DNA of 49,744 nucleotides, taken from positions 1-49,744 of the IMG/VR virus record IMGVR_UViG_3300022842_000016, one strand, 5' to 3'. The position numbers were made by a program, and so were the translations under genes. The notes below the pieces were generated by a model that saw nothing but the letters and a program-made list of their open reading frames with translations, was not told where the DNA came from and did not search any database. The stretch is from a virus. Positions 6,533 through 12,574 of this stretch are shown here, one piece after another. The number at the start of each line of letters is the position of its first letter. Position 1 is the stretch's first letter.

Positions 6533-6898
6533 TTACCTTAATCTACCCATTATATAATCAAATGCCCAAAATTCAGGATGAAAGAAGCCGTTGATAATGT
6601 TAGGAATAGATGATATTGCCCCAATTGAGCATATAAAAAAAGCACCAATAATCACAACCATACCTATAGCAAGCGCAAGATTATCTTCGTACCGATTGTC
6701 ATATTCAAACTCTTCTTTTCCACTCATATACACATGAGCTTTGAATGCATAATATCCTGCAACAGCAACAATAGCCATGAAAATAAGGTCAGATATTGCG
6801 CTAATCATCGCTTGCTTCATTAATATTCCCCAAAGATATTCTGTGGTAGTGCCTAGATTTTCTGCTAATTTTTCGAGTAATGGCGTTAATTCATTCAT
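6533..6898 (-). CDS. Membrane protein with two transmembrane helices, 121 aa
   Basis: The N-terminus is a soluble helix (MNELTPLLEKLAENLGTTTE), followed by transmembrane helices around residues 35-52 and 76-97, separated by a short acidic loop (GKEEFEYDNRYEDN). The tail is aromatic. I have seen this start and topology in Bacteroidota phage proteins of unknown function. It overlaps the 54-aa gene by 8 nt. Confidence 0.65.
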   Translation of the reverse strand: MNELTPLLEKLAENLGTTTEYLWGILMKQAMISAISDLIFMAIVAVAGYYAFKAHVYMSGKEEFEYDNRYEDNLALAIGMVVIIGAFFICSIGAISSIPNIINGFFHPEFWAFDYIMGRLR

Positions 6899-7055
6899 AG
6901 TTTTCTAGTTTTTTGTATTTGTTTATCCAATATCGGATCATTCCGCTTTTATTCTTTTGCCCTAGCACTTTCTTTGAGATTTTTTCCAATTCTTTGATCT
7001 CAGATGGAGTTGCGGAGGCATTAAAGTGAACTACTTTTTCTTCTTCCTTTTCCAT
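6891..7055 (-). CDS. Small basic helical protein, 54 aa
   Basis: The start is ATG 7055; the TGA lies inside the beginning of the 121-aa gene. After an acidic-basic N-terminus it reads VVHFNASATPSEIKELEKIS and ends with GMIRYWINKYKKL. A strand followed by two helices could be a ribbon-helix-helix or a small DNA-binding domain, which is inference only. Confidence 0.6.
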   Translation of the reverse strand: MEKEEEKVVHFNASATPSEIKELEKISKKVLGQKNKSGMIRYWINKYKKLENYE

Positions 7056-7144
7056 GTTTACATTCCTAAACTTTAAAGTTAAAATAATTACTACACCGTA
7101 ACCTTCCTTACAAATGTAGTAATTATTTCTTAAAGAACAAATAA

Positions 7145-7366
7145 TTATTGATTTATTTTTCTATCTTTAATTTGAATCCAGTATTTGGCATGTATAGTCT
7201 TCCCATCACTTCCAATTATCATTGATGTCTTTACCTTTACACCCTGATTCCTTATCCTGTTTATTGTAGAGGATAACCTATAAACTCCGTACAAATCTAT
7301 AGCTAATAATCCTGTTATAGGCTGTCCTGAAAGCAAATGAGCTTTAATTTCTGATTGTTTGCTCAT
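7145..7366 (-). CDS. Helix-turn-helix protein of the HTH_39 type, 73 aa
   Basis: The order matches small phage HTH_39 domains: SEIKAHLLSGQPITGLLAID, then LYGVYRLSSTINRIRNQGV, a recognition helix, then a beta wing (KVKTSMIIGSDGK). In this family the GxIT...A...G..RL..RI..LR..G pattern defines the fold. It is probably a small DNA-binding regulator. It lies 3 bases after the highly basic 107-aa gene. Confidence 0.75.
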   Translation of the reverse strand: MSKQSEIKAHLLSGQPITGLLAIDLYGVYRLSSTINRIRNQGVKVKTSMIIGSDGKTIHAKYWIQIKDRKINQ

Positions 7367-7369
7367 GAC

Positions 7370-7693
7370 TTACCGATTAAACCTACTTTTACCTCTTCTG
7401 CCTTTTTGTTTAGCTTTAACATTTTTCCTCATTGCCTTTTCCGCTTTAGGCCTACTTGAAAACTGAACTTTTCGATTGCTTGGCCTCTTTACTTTTTTAG
7501 CAGTAGATTTTGGCGCCGCCTTTTTAATAGGAGTAGCGGTTCCTTTTTTAGCCAACTTATAAATACCGTCCCTGGTAGGAAGAACATCTTTCACACTGTT
7601 CGTTTTACCTGATGGGGATTTGTTAGGCTTAGCCTTTGGCGTTGGCCTTGCTTTTTCAAATACATACTTCGGATCACTCTTTTTCTTTACCAT
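7370..7693 (-). CDS. Highly basic, disordered protein, 107 aa
   Basis: Extremely rich in Lys, Arg, Pro and Ser (KPNKSPSGKTNSV, KKAAPKSTAKKVKRPSNRK, KQKGRRGKSRFNR), with almost no hydrophobic core. This composition resembles histone tails or nucleic-acid condensing proteins. Its place next to a small HTH gene and upstream of nothing structural suggests binding to phage DNA or RNA early in infection. No family is named. Confidence 0.65.
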   Translation of the reverse strand: MVKKKSDPKYVFEKARPTPKAKPNKSPSGKTNSVKDVLPTRDGIYKLAKKGTATPIKKAAPKSTAKKVKRPSNRKVQFSSRPKAEKAMRKNVKAKQKGRRGKSRFNR

Positions 7694-7725
7694 AATGTTT
7701 ATGTTTATGTTTATATGCTAATTTA

Positions 7726-7950
7726 CTAAATAAATTCAAATTCAGAGCCAATATGAAGTACGTGTTCGGGTTTAAATATTAAAACCCCTGATTTGACATA
7801 CATTACTGTGGTTTCTATACCACCAATACTTGTTGGGTAAATCATAATCCAATCATTACTTAATTGAGAAAATAATTCAATAGGGTCTTTTACCTCAATA
7901 GTGGCGTCCGTTAATTCAGATTCTTTTTTAAAGGTTATTTTTAATTTCAT
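7726..7950 (-). CDS. Hypothetical protein, 74 aa
   Basis: I place the start at ATG 7950 (MKLKITFKKESELTDATIEV), because the longer frame would read back into the end of the helicase gene. The protein is beta-rich: KDPIELFSQLSNDWIMIYP, then TTVMYVKSGVLIFKPEHVLH. Small single-domain proteins of this look are common beside replication genes in Bacteroidota phages. The function is unknown. Confidence 0.6.
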   Translation of the reverse strand: MKLKITFKKESELTDATIEVKDPIELFSQLSNDWIMIYPTSIGGIETTVMYVKSGVLIFKPEHVLHIGSEFEFI

Positions 7951-7966
7951 AGTTTTATTGTTTTGT

Positions 7967-9385
7967 TTAAAATTTAGGCTCATCAAAATCATTCTGCCCA
8001 GAAGAGGTGAATTTGTCTGGGTTGTATTTGGGGTGGTCTTCTGTGTTTTCTCCAATGCTATAAATCTTCCCAATTGACGGGAGATACCTCGTTGGAATAC
8101 TTCCTAATTCACCATCTCTATGTTTTGCGAATATAAGTTCCATTATGTTAATAGTGGAATTGCCGTCTTCATCTTGGGTTATACCATATTTCTCAGCTCT
8201 ATATGGGAATATAACCAAATTCGCATCGTTTTCAATGGCCCCTGACTCTCTCAAATCAGCTAGTATTGGCCTTTTATCTCCACCTCTATTTTCTACCGCT
8301 CTTGATAATTGAGACAGCGCTATAAGCGGAACTTTAATATCTCCAGCAACAACCTTACATGCTCTGCTTATCTCAGTTACTTCATTCTCCCTATTGCCTC
8401 CTTTTTTAACGCCGGACATGAGCTGTAAGTAATCCAGAACCACCATATCAATCCCATGCTTTAGCTTTAAATTCTTGCATATTCCACGAAGCTGACTCGT
8501 TGTCAATGAGTGATCATCCTGGATGATTATATTATCAAGCACTTCTGTCCTCATTTTCATTATCTGAGACCAATCCTCCGGCGTTAGGTTCCCTCTTTTT
8601 ATTTTATTCTTATATAACTCAGTAGTTATTGATATTATTCGCTTGACCAGTTCGGTGTCTGACATCTCTAAGCTGAATAAGGCCACTTTTTTACCTGTTA
8701 TAGCTGCATTAACCGTGAGGTTGATAGCTAGATCACTTTTACCTATACTCGGCCTAGCCGCTATTATAATTAGGTTAGTATCTTGCCATCCTCCCGTAAG
8801 TTGATTAACTAAAGGGTATCCGGTATCAATACCCGTCAGGTTATTATCATCTTCAGAAGCCTTTTTAATAGCTTCTATAACTGAAGGAATAATACTTCTT
8901 ACTGTTTTGGATTTAGTTTCGTTTACAGATGAACTAATATTTAAAACATCGGAAGATATTTTATCTATCAATTCAAATACGTCTTCTTCTTCGGAGTAGG
9001 CAGATGCTTGAGCTTTTGATGCCATGGATATTATCATCCTTCTCATTGACTGCTCGGCAATTATCCTGGAATGATATTCAATGTTTTCAGCAGAAGAAAC
9101 CTTTGAGGTTAATTCGGTTATATAGATTACACCACCAGCGATTTCTAACTCTCCGTTTTTTCTCAATTTATTGACAACGGTTAGTAAGTCAATCGGTTCT
9201 CCAGCTGTAAATAATTGCATTATAGATTTGTAAATAATGCAATGGGCATCTTTATAGAACTTTTCTGGAGCTAAAATACTCAAAACTGGAACTATGGCGT
9301 CTTTATCTAGCATCAAGGCTGCCAATACAGCCTCTTCCATCTCGACTGACTGCGGAGGTATTTTACCTAACTGGTTATTACTCAT
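7967..9385 (-). CDS. dnaB: Replicative DNA helicase, DnaB family, 472 aa
   Basis: The full-length helicase unwinds DNA at the phage replication fork. The N-terminal DnaB domain opens with PPQSVEMEEAVLAALMLDKD (residues 10-29), and the linker spans about 150-180. The RecA-like core carries Walker A as ARPSIGKSD (210-218), Walker B as VVLDYLQLM (315-323) and the RAVENRGGDKRPILADLRES region. The length is normal for the family. It overlaps the initiator gene by 8 nt, so helicase and loader/initiator are translated together, as in many temperate phages. Confidence 0.93.
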   Translation of the reverse strand: MSNNQLGKIPPQSVEMEEAVLAALMLDKDAIVPVLSILAPEKFYKDAHCIIYKSIMQLFTAGEPIDLLTVVNKLRKNGELEIAGGVIYITELTSKVSSAENIEYHSRIIAEQSMRRMIISMASKAQASAYSEEEDVFELIDKISSDVLNISSSVNETKSKTVRSIIPSVIEAIKKASEDDNNLTGIDTGYPLVNQLTGGWQDTNLIIIAARPSIGKSDLAINLTVNAAITGKKVALFSLEMSDTELVKRIISITTELYKNKIKRGNLTPEDWSQIMKMRTEVLDNIIIQDDHSLTTSQLRGICKNLKLKHGIDMVVLDYLQLMSGVKKGGNRENEVTEISRACKVVAGDIKVPLIALSQLSRAVENRGGDKRPILADLRESGAIENDANLVIFPYRAEKYGITQDEDGNSTINIMELIFAKHRDGELGSIPTRYLPSIGKIYSIGENTEDHPKYNPDKFTSSGQNDFDEPKF

Positions 9386-10100
9386 TGTTATTTCCTTTAA
9401 ATATTACTCTTTTAGTTACCGATGAGATAGGGCTTACTTTCTCTGTCCAATTAACAAAGTGTGATTTGGCGTCCTTTTCTGTCTTTTTGTAATCCCCTTT
9501 ATCAATACAATCCCTTCTAAATACATCTACGTGTGCTTGAACCTCTTTTACATTCTTTTTCCACCTCATAGAGAGCGATTCTATCCACATCTGACTGGAG
9601 AACATTGACCTGAAAATGTCATTGTGCTTCTCTTTTTCAATTTCTTCCAAAGATTTCTCATTAGAAATTTGCTTTATATCATTATTAATATTAATATCTT
9701 TAATATAGGGTAAACTTTCTTTACCGATAATCGGTAAACTTTCTTTACCACCTCGGTTAAGTTTCTTTACCGATTGCTGGTTAACTTTCTTTACCGAGTC
9801 TTTTAAATCAGGTAATCCATAACATTCATTCCATTTGGAAGTAGTTTTTAAAAACTTAGTGTCAGGGTCTTTGTAAACTAGCCCTTTTTCTTCCGATCTA
9901 GAAATCATTCCTATGGTAGCCACCTTTGACACTCCCATTTCATCTGCCATCCTCTGTCGGGACATATAGCACCATCCTGGATGTTTTGAGTTTGGATGTC
10001 TTGAAAGAAAATAAATCATGTCACACAACACATATTCGTTGCATGAAATATTGTTCTCTTTTCTGTAATCGTGGTTTATTGTACTGAATTTTAAAGCCAT
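9378..10100 (-). CDS. Replication initiator / helicase loader-like protein with N-terminal winged helix, 240 aa
   Basis: The N-terminal 95 residues look like a winged helix of phage replication initiators: NEYVLCDMIYFLSRHPNSKH, CYMSRQRMADEMGVSKVATI (helix-turn-helix), then GLVYKD. Residues about 95-150 are low complexity, and the C-terminus (IFRSMFSSQMWIESLSMRWK...VQAHVDVFRRD...HFVNW) resembles the DnaD/DUF7833-like ends that contact helicase. The low-complexity middle is encoded by four 17-bp iterons, as in lambda O, so the gene probably carries its own origin. It lies immediately upstream of DnaB. Confidence 0.75.
   Translation of the reverse strand: MALKFSTINHDYRKENNISCNEYVLCDMIYFLSRHPNSKHPGWCYMSRQRMADEMGVSKVATIGMISRSEEKGLVYKDPDTKFLKTTSKWNECYGLPDLKDSVKKVNQQSVKKLNRGGKESLPIIGKESLPYIKDININNDIKQISNEKSLEEIEKEKHNDIFRSMFSSQMWIESLSMRWKKNVKEVQAHVDVFRRDCIDKGDYKKTEKDAKSHFVNWTEKVSPISSVTKRVIFKGNNNE
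9661..9795. other. Candidate replication origin: four iterons and an AT-rich tract
   Basis: Four 17-bp repeats lie at 9709-9725, 9733-9749, 9755-9771 and 9779-9795. The first two are GGTAAACTTTCTTTACC exactly; the third and fourth differ at two and one positions. Each is a near-palindrome (GGTAAA and TTTACC arms around CTTTC). Start-to-start distances are 24, 22 and 24 bp, about two helical turns. Directly beside them, 9661-9708 is almost all A and T, a likely unwinding element. The block lies inside the initiator gene, as in lambda ori. Confidence 0.75.
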
Positions 10101-10160
10101 CTGGTTTTTCTATTGAATTTAAGATTTGATTTTTTGATGTGTTGAATTGTGTAATGCGTT

Positions 10161-10295
10161 TATAAACGAGTTAGCAACAATTATGTGGCTTTAGGGTGTT
10201 CCCATTTTTCACGTCCGCATTTACATTTAGTTGCACTGCTTGTACTAAGGTCAGCGTCAAAAGAGCCACACAACATAACGCTAACACGTTGTATA
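10161..10295 (-). repeat. Palindromic cassette-end-like element, long form 1
   Basis: On the leftward strand an outer box ATACAAC, then GT, then GTTAGC, face GCTAAC, TC and GTTTATA at the other end about 120 bp away, with a second pair of arms (TGTGGC and GCCACA) inside. The far end, 10151-10172, matches 44951-44972 at 20 of 22 positions, and the near end GTATAGTTAATGCT recurs at 45085. The element covers the coding tail of the 82-aa gene. The architecture resembles integron attC sites; the boxes match the published consensus only partly. Confidence 0.5.
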
Positions 10296-10429
10296 GTTAA
10301 TGCTCTATATCCTGCTATCAATTCAAATACGGCTTTTGCTGTACCGCTTGAATCAAACTTAAATTTCTCTTCCAAATGTTCAATGTACTGTTCCATTGTA
10401 AGTTTATTCCAATCTGTCATTCCTTTCAT
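10181..10429 (-). CDS. Hypothetical protein with C-terminal Cys cluster, 82 aa
   Basis: The N-terminal half is helical (DWNKLTMEQYIEHLEEKFKF, then TAKAVFELIAGYRALTI). The C-terminus, encoded inside the palindromic element, is polar and carries CKCGREKWEHPK, a possible half zinc knuckle. It shares layout, though little sequence, with the 103-aa protein at 44897: short MK- start, a helical body, an LTI-V segment at the element border, then a Cys-rich tail. The frame on the other strand is a shadow. It lies between the methyltransferase and the initiator gene. Confidence 0.55.
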   Translation of the reverse strand: MKGMTDWNKLTMEQYIEHLEEKFKFDSSGTAKAVFELIAGYRALTIQRVSVMLCGSFDADLSTSSATKCKCGREKWEHPKAT

Positions 10430-10485
10430 AATATTTATTTTAATTAAGTCGCACTAACCATACACCCAGCAGTTACCTGCAAGTG

Positions 10486-11661
10486 CTAAGTTTGTGCTAA
10501 ACTTGAAGGTTCGTGTTTATCAGCCCGTAATAATATTTTTTTTCTCCCTTCTTTTGCTTCCGTTGCCATAAGAGCTTTAAAGATTTGATATGCAACTTGC
10601 GGTACTATTGCGTTTCCATATCCTTTAATTGATTCTTGTCGCCATTTAGGAAAGGTAATTCCGTCCAGTTGGTTGGAAAACCCATCATTTCGGCCACAAA
10701 TTGGGGATTGAGTTGGCCATTGCTCCCAGTCTGTAATTTGATGGCGTTCGGTAGCTGATCCTGATGGCTGTTCCCTTTGCTTTTTGGCTTTCTTGTCAAG
10801 TGTTCCATCGAGTTTCCTCCTTTGTAATCTCTCATTGCAGGTGTCGGTAACATTTTCCTGTTTGCCATTTCGCCAATCGTCATTCCAAAGCCGTTCCCGT
10901 TTATCCCCTTTGCTTTTGCTCTCTCTCTTCGTTTGTCTATTTTCTCCAGGTCTCCGCAATTTGTGTCCATTACTACTGGGGTTGGAAGTAAGTTGTAAAA
11001 CATTGCTGCATCTATTATGCTGTTCGGTCTGTTTTCTCCCGCAGCTCTGCTCATCATTGTTTTTGCTCCAGTCGCTTTCAGTTTTTCCACTCGTTCGGGA
11101 TGGTCCTGTTGTACGCTCGTTGGCGTAGGCCACAAACCAAACTCTATCTCTTCTATGGGGAGCGTTGACGGCAGCAGCTGGAAGAATACACGGTTGTACT
11201 TTGTACCCTTCATTTTCCAAGTCAGTTTGCACCTCGTTGAAAACCAATCCTCCATTCCAATTAGTGAGTCCATAAACGTTTTCTCCCACGATATACCTGG
11301 GCTGAATCTCTCGAATTGCTCTAAGCATTTGCGGCCAGAGATGTCTATCGTCTTCCTTACCAAGTCTTTTACCTGCTGATGAATAAGGTTGGCAGGGGAA
11401 ACCTCCTGTAAGGATGTCGATTTTTCCTCTATGAATAGAGAAGTCTGTTTTGGTAATGTCTTCATAAGATATTGCTTTAGGCCAGTAATGTTTTAGTATT
11501 TTTTGACCAAACTCGTTCCATTCGCAATGGAAGATATTCTCCCATCCCATCCATTGAGCTGCTAAATCAAAACCACCTATTCCAGAGAAAAGAGATCCGT
11601 GTTTTAGGCTATGGCCTAATTTGCCATCGCTCAAAAAAATATTATTACTAAGTTTCGTCAT
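10486..11661 (-). CDS. dcm: DNA (cytosine-5-)-methyltransferase, 391 aa
   Basis: All core motifs are present: motif I FSGIGG (residues 25-30), motif IV GGFPCQPYS with catalytic C90, motif VI GENVYG (126-131), motif VIII APHRRDRVWFVA (167-178), and the C-terminal motif GNAIVPQVAYQI (349-360). It transfers a methyl group from AdoMet to cytosine C5, probably protecting phage DNA. Residues about 180-320, the target-recognition region, are unusually polar (Ser, Asn, Lys, Arg, Glu) with little hydrophobic core. The reason may be that the same DNA encodes a second protein of 286 aa in the +1 frame (10605-11465). Confidence 0.93.
   Translation of the reverse strand: MTKLSNNIFLSDGKLGHSLKHGSLFSGIGGFDLAAQWMGWENIFHCEWNEFGQKILKHYWPKAISYEDITKTDFSIHRGKIDILTGGFPCQPYSSAGKRLGKEDDRHLWPQMLRAIREIQPRYIVGENVYGLTNWNGGLVFNEVQTDLENEGYKVQPCILPAAAVNAPHRRDRVWFVAYANERTTGPSRTSGKTESDWSKNNDEQSCGRKQTEQHNRCSNVLQLTSNPSSNGHKLRRPGENRQTKRESKSKGDKRERLWNDDWRNGKQENVTDTCNERLQRRKLDGTLDKKAKKQREQPSGSATERHQITDWEQWPTQSPICGRNDGFSNQLDGITFPKWRQESIKGYGNAIVPQVAYQIFKALMATEAKEGRKKILLRADKHEPSSLAQT
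10605..11465 (-). CDS. 286-aa protein overprinted on the methyltransferase gene
   Basis: This frame lies entirely within the methyltransferase gene (its codons ~66-352), shifted by +1. It looks like a real protein: MKTLPKQTSLFIEEKSTSLQ at the start, then ISWEKTFMDSLIG...STRCKLTWKMKGTKYNR, three (L/W)PTP motifs (LWPTPTS at 111, LLPTPVV at 159, MLPTPAM at 205, the last followed by RDYKGG), and LNPQFVAEMMGFPTNWTELP at residues 252-271. I recognise this C-terminal motif (LNPxxVExxMGFPxGWT) from phage proteins encoded beside or annotated as methyltransferases. The function is unknown; it may partner the methyltransferase. Confidence 0.7.
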   Translation of the reverse strand: MKTLPKQTSLFIEEKSTSLQEVSPANLIHQQVKDLVRKTIDISGRKCLEQFERFSPGISWEKTFMDSLIGMEDWFSTRCKLTWKMKGTKYNRVFFQLLPSTLPIEEIEFGLWPTPTSVQQDHPERVEKLKATGAKTMMSRAAGENRPNSIIDAAMFYNLLPTPVVMDTNCGDLEKIDKRRERAKAKGINGNGFGMTIGEMANRKMLPTPAMRDYKGGNSMEHLTRKPKSKGNSHQDQLPNAIKLQTGSNGQLNPQFVAEMMGFPTNWTELPFLNGDKNQLKDMETQ

Positions 11662-11698
11662 TGTTCAAAGTTTTGTTATTATCAATACCGCACCAGCA

Positions 11699-11753
11699 GG
11701 TAACACGCTATAAAAGCCATTGAAAAAACGGCTCTTATAGCTATTCGTTAGCC
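11699..11753 (-). repeat. Palindromic cassette-end-like element, short form 1
   Basis: The + strand reads GGTAAC, then GCTATAAAAGCC, a loop ATTGAAAAAAC, then GGCTCTTATAGC, five spacer bases and GTTAGCC. The inner arms match at 11 of 12 positions and the outer boxes pair as well. The stop codon of the 91-aa gene lies inside the GTTAGCC box. The core AAAAGCCATTGAAA is repeated in the element at 43922-43970, which has the same build. The paired outer boxes with spacers resemble attC sites of integron cassettes. Confidence 0.55.
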
Positions 11754-12023
11754 ATTATTTAAGTAACGTCTAGCATATTCAACGCCCATTTGAAAAGAGT
11801 CTGTTAATTTTCTTCTTTCGAGCCATTTAGAGTTACAAGGGTCTATTACTATTTCACGAGCGTAATTTAATGCAGCCAATCTTTCACCTCTTATATCTGT
11901 TGGCTTAAAATGTGTAGTTCCATCTCTATCATTTCCAAGGCTAAAATCAAACTCATAGGTTTTTCTTTCAAATGGTCTATAGTCGGTTATGTGTTCCCAT
12001 TCAGGTATTTTTTTTCGCTTCAT
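11748..12023 (-). CDS. Hypothetical protein, 91 aa
   Basis: A soluble protein beginning MKRKKIPEWEHITDYRPFER, with a middle DGTTHFKPTDIRGERLAALN and a helical end (SFQMGVEYARRYLNNG). It has charged and aromatic residues and no known motif. A perfect 16-bp palindrome lies just upstream. The stop codon sits inside a palindromic element at 11699-11753, as in gene cassettes. Orientation and spacing differ from the tightly packed operon genes nearby. Confidence 0.65.
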   Translation of the reverse strand: MKRKKIPEWEHITDYRPFERKTYEFDFSLGNDRDGTTHFKPTDIRGERLAALNYAREIVIDPCNSKWLERRKLTDSFQMGVEYARRYLNNG

Positions 12024-12035
12024 ATTTATTTACTG

Positions 12036-12051
12036 GTTTAAAATTTTAAAC
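12036..12051. promoter_or_regulatory. Perfect 16-bp palindrome, possible operator
   Basis: GTTTAAAATTTTAAAC is fully self-complementary and lies in the 45-bp gap between the HTH gene (12069-12224) and the start of the 91-aa gene. A regulator binding here could control that gene. AT-rich palindromes also occur by chance. Confidence 0.35.
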
Positions 12052-12068
12052 AATTTAATTAAAAAAAA

Positions 12069-12224
12069 TTACTCTCTTACCATTACAGGATACCCTTCGG
12101 TCCTTTTACTTTCGTAGGAACCTCTTTTTATTGCCTGATAGACAGCTTGAATAGTCACTTCCTTCTTTTTAGCGAATAGTTTTACAGGCATCCATCCGCT
12201 TTTGTTTTCAGTTTCGATGCTCAT
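12069..12224 (-). CDS. Small helix-turn-helix protein, 51 aa
   Basis: The start is taken at 12224 (MSIETENKSGWMPVKLFAKK), where ATG overlaps the stop of the upstream 64-aa gene; an earlier in-frame ATG would lie inside that gene. The sequence VKLFAKKKEVTIQAVYQAIK, followed by RGSYESKRTEGYPVM, resembles a short excisionase or MerR-like helix-turn-helix with a wing. It may control the nearby divergent promoter region or act as a directionality factor. Confidence 0.6.
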   Translation of the reverse strand: MSIETENKSGWMPVKLFAKKKEVTIQAVYQAIKRGSYESKRTEGYPVMVRE

Positions 12225-12415
12225 GATGTAGCTATTGTGTAGTTTCCGTTGAACAGATTCCATTCCTCTCCCTTTTCGTCCACGACAGTAATCATGGATG
12301 AGTATTCTTTAGTAACAAGAAGGGACTTATCTTTAATGTAGGAATTAAAATGCGATTCGGAACAGCCAAACTGGCTAGGTAGGATTTTAACCCTTGCTCG
12401 TTTTTCTTTATTCAT
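12221..12415 (-). CDS. Small DNA-binding-like protein, 64 aa
   Basis: First gene of the leftward arm from the divergent control region. It begins MNKEKRARVKILPSQFGCSE, then SHFNSYIKDKSLLVTKEY: a possible helix-turn-helix (PSQFGCSESHFNSYIKD) followed by beta strands (SSMITVVDEKGEEWNLF). It overlaps the next HTH-like gene by ATGA, so two small putative regulators are made together. No family is named with certainty. Confidence 0.55.
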   Translation of the reverse strand: MNKEKRARVKILPSQFGCSESHFNSYIKDKSLLVTKEYSSMITVVDEKGEEWNLFNGNYTIATS

Positions 12416-12518
12416 CTGATTTCTGATTTTGTGGTTTTTAGGATAAAGAGCGAAGAGGAAAACCAGAAAACCTCTTCGCTTTACTATAGAGTTCTTAATT
12501 GAAAAAGAGCCTATAAGA

Positions 12519-12526
12519 CAAATATA
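12519..12526 (-). promoter_or_regulatory. Leftward -7 box TATATTTG
   Basis: The reverse strand reads TATATTTG, an exact match to the Bacteroidota -7 consensus TAnnTTTG. No good -33 TTTG lies at the usual distance. A start near 12512 would place the hairpin at 12449-12480 in the 5' leader of the leftward operon. Confidence 0.4.
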
Positions 12527-12549
12527 ATTATAATTCTAAACATTCCTAC

Positions 12550-12557
12550 TATATTTG
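12550..12557 (+). promoter_or_regulatory. Rightward -7 box TATATTTG
   Basis: An exact match to TAnnTTTG upstream of the terminase gene. The distance to the ATG at 12575 leaves a leader of only about ten bases, and the -33 box is poor, so the real late promoter could lie elsewhere. Confidence 0.35.
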
Positions 12558-12574
12558 TAGAAAGCAGTAGGTAT

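Larger units (their letters stand above)
12416..12574. promoter_or_regulatory. Divergent control region with a 10-bp hairpin
   Basis: This gap separates the leftward arm from the late rightward arm. An inverted repeat, AGCGAAGAGG (12449-12458) and CCTCTTCGCT (12471-12480), is perfect over 10 bp with a 12-nt loop. It falls in the 5' leader of the leftward transcript and may be an operator, an attenuator or an mRNA-stabilising hairpin. TAnnTTTG-type boxes point both ways within the AT-rich part (12519-12526 leftward, 12550-12557 rightward). Confidence 0.6.

Noticed and set aside
7951-8073. N-terminal extension of the 74-aa gene
   Set aside because: It would read through the end of the DnaB gene in another frame; the ATG at 7950 fits the spacing.
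10784-11379. Two rightward ORFs antisense to the methyltransferase and the 286-aa frame
   Set aside because: Ser/Leu/Phe/Cys-rich shadows; unlike the same-strand 286-aa frame they show no recognisable motifs.
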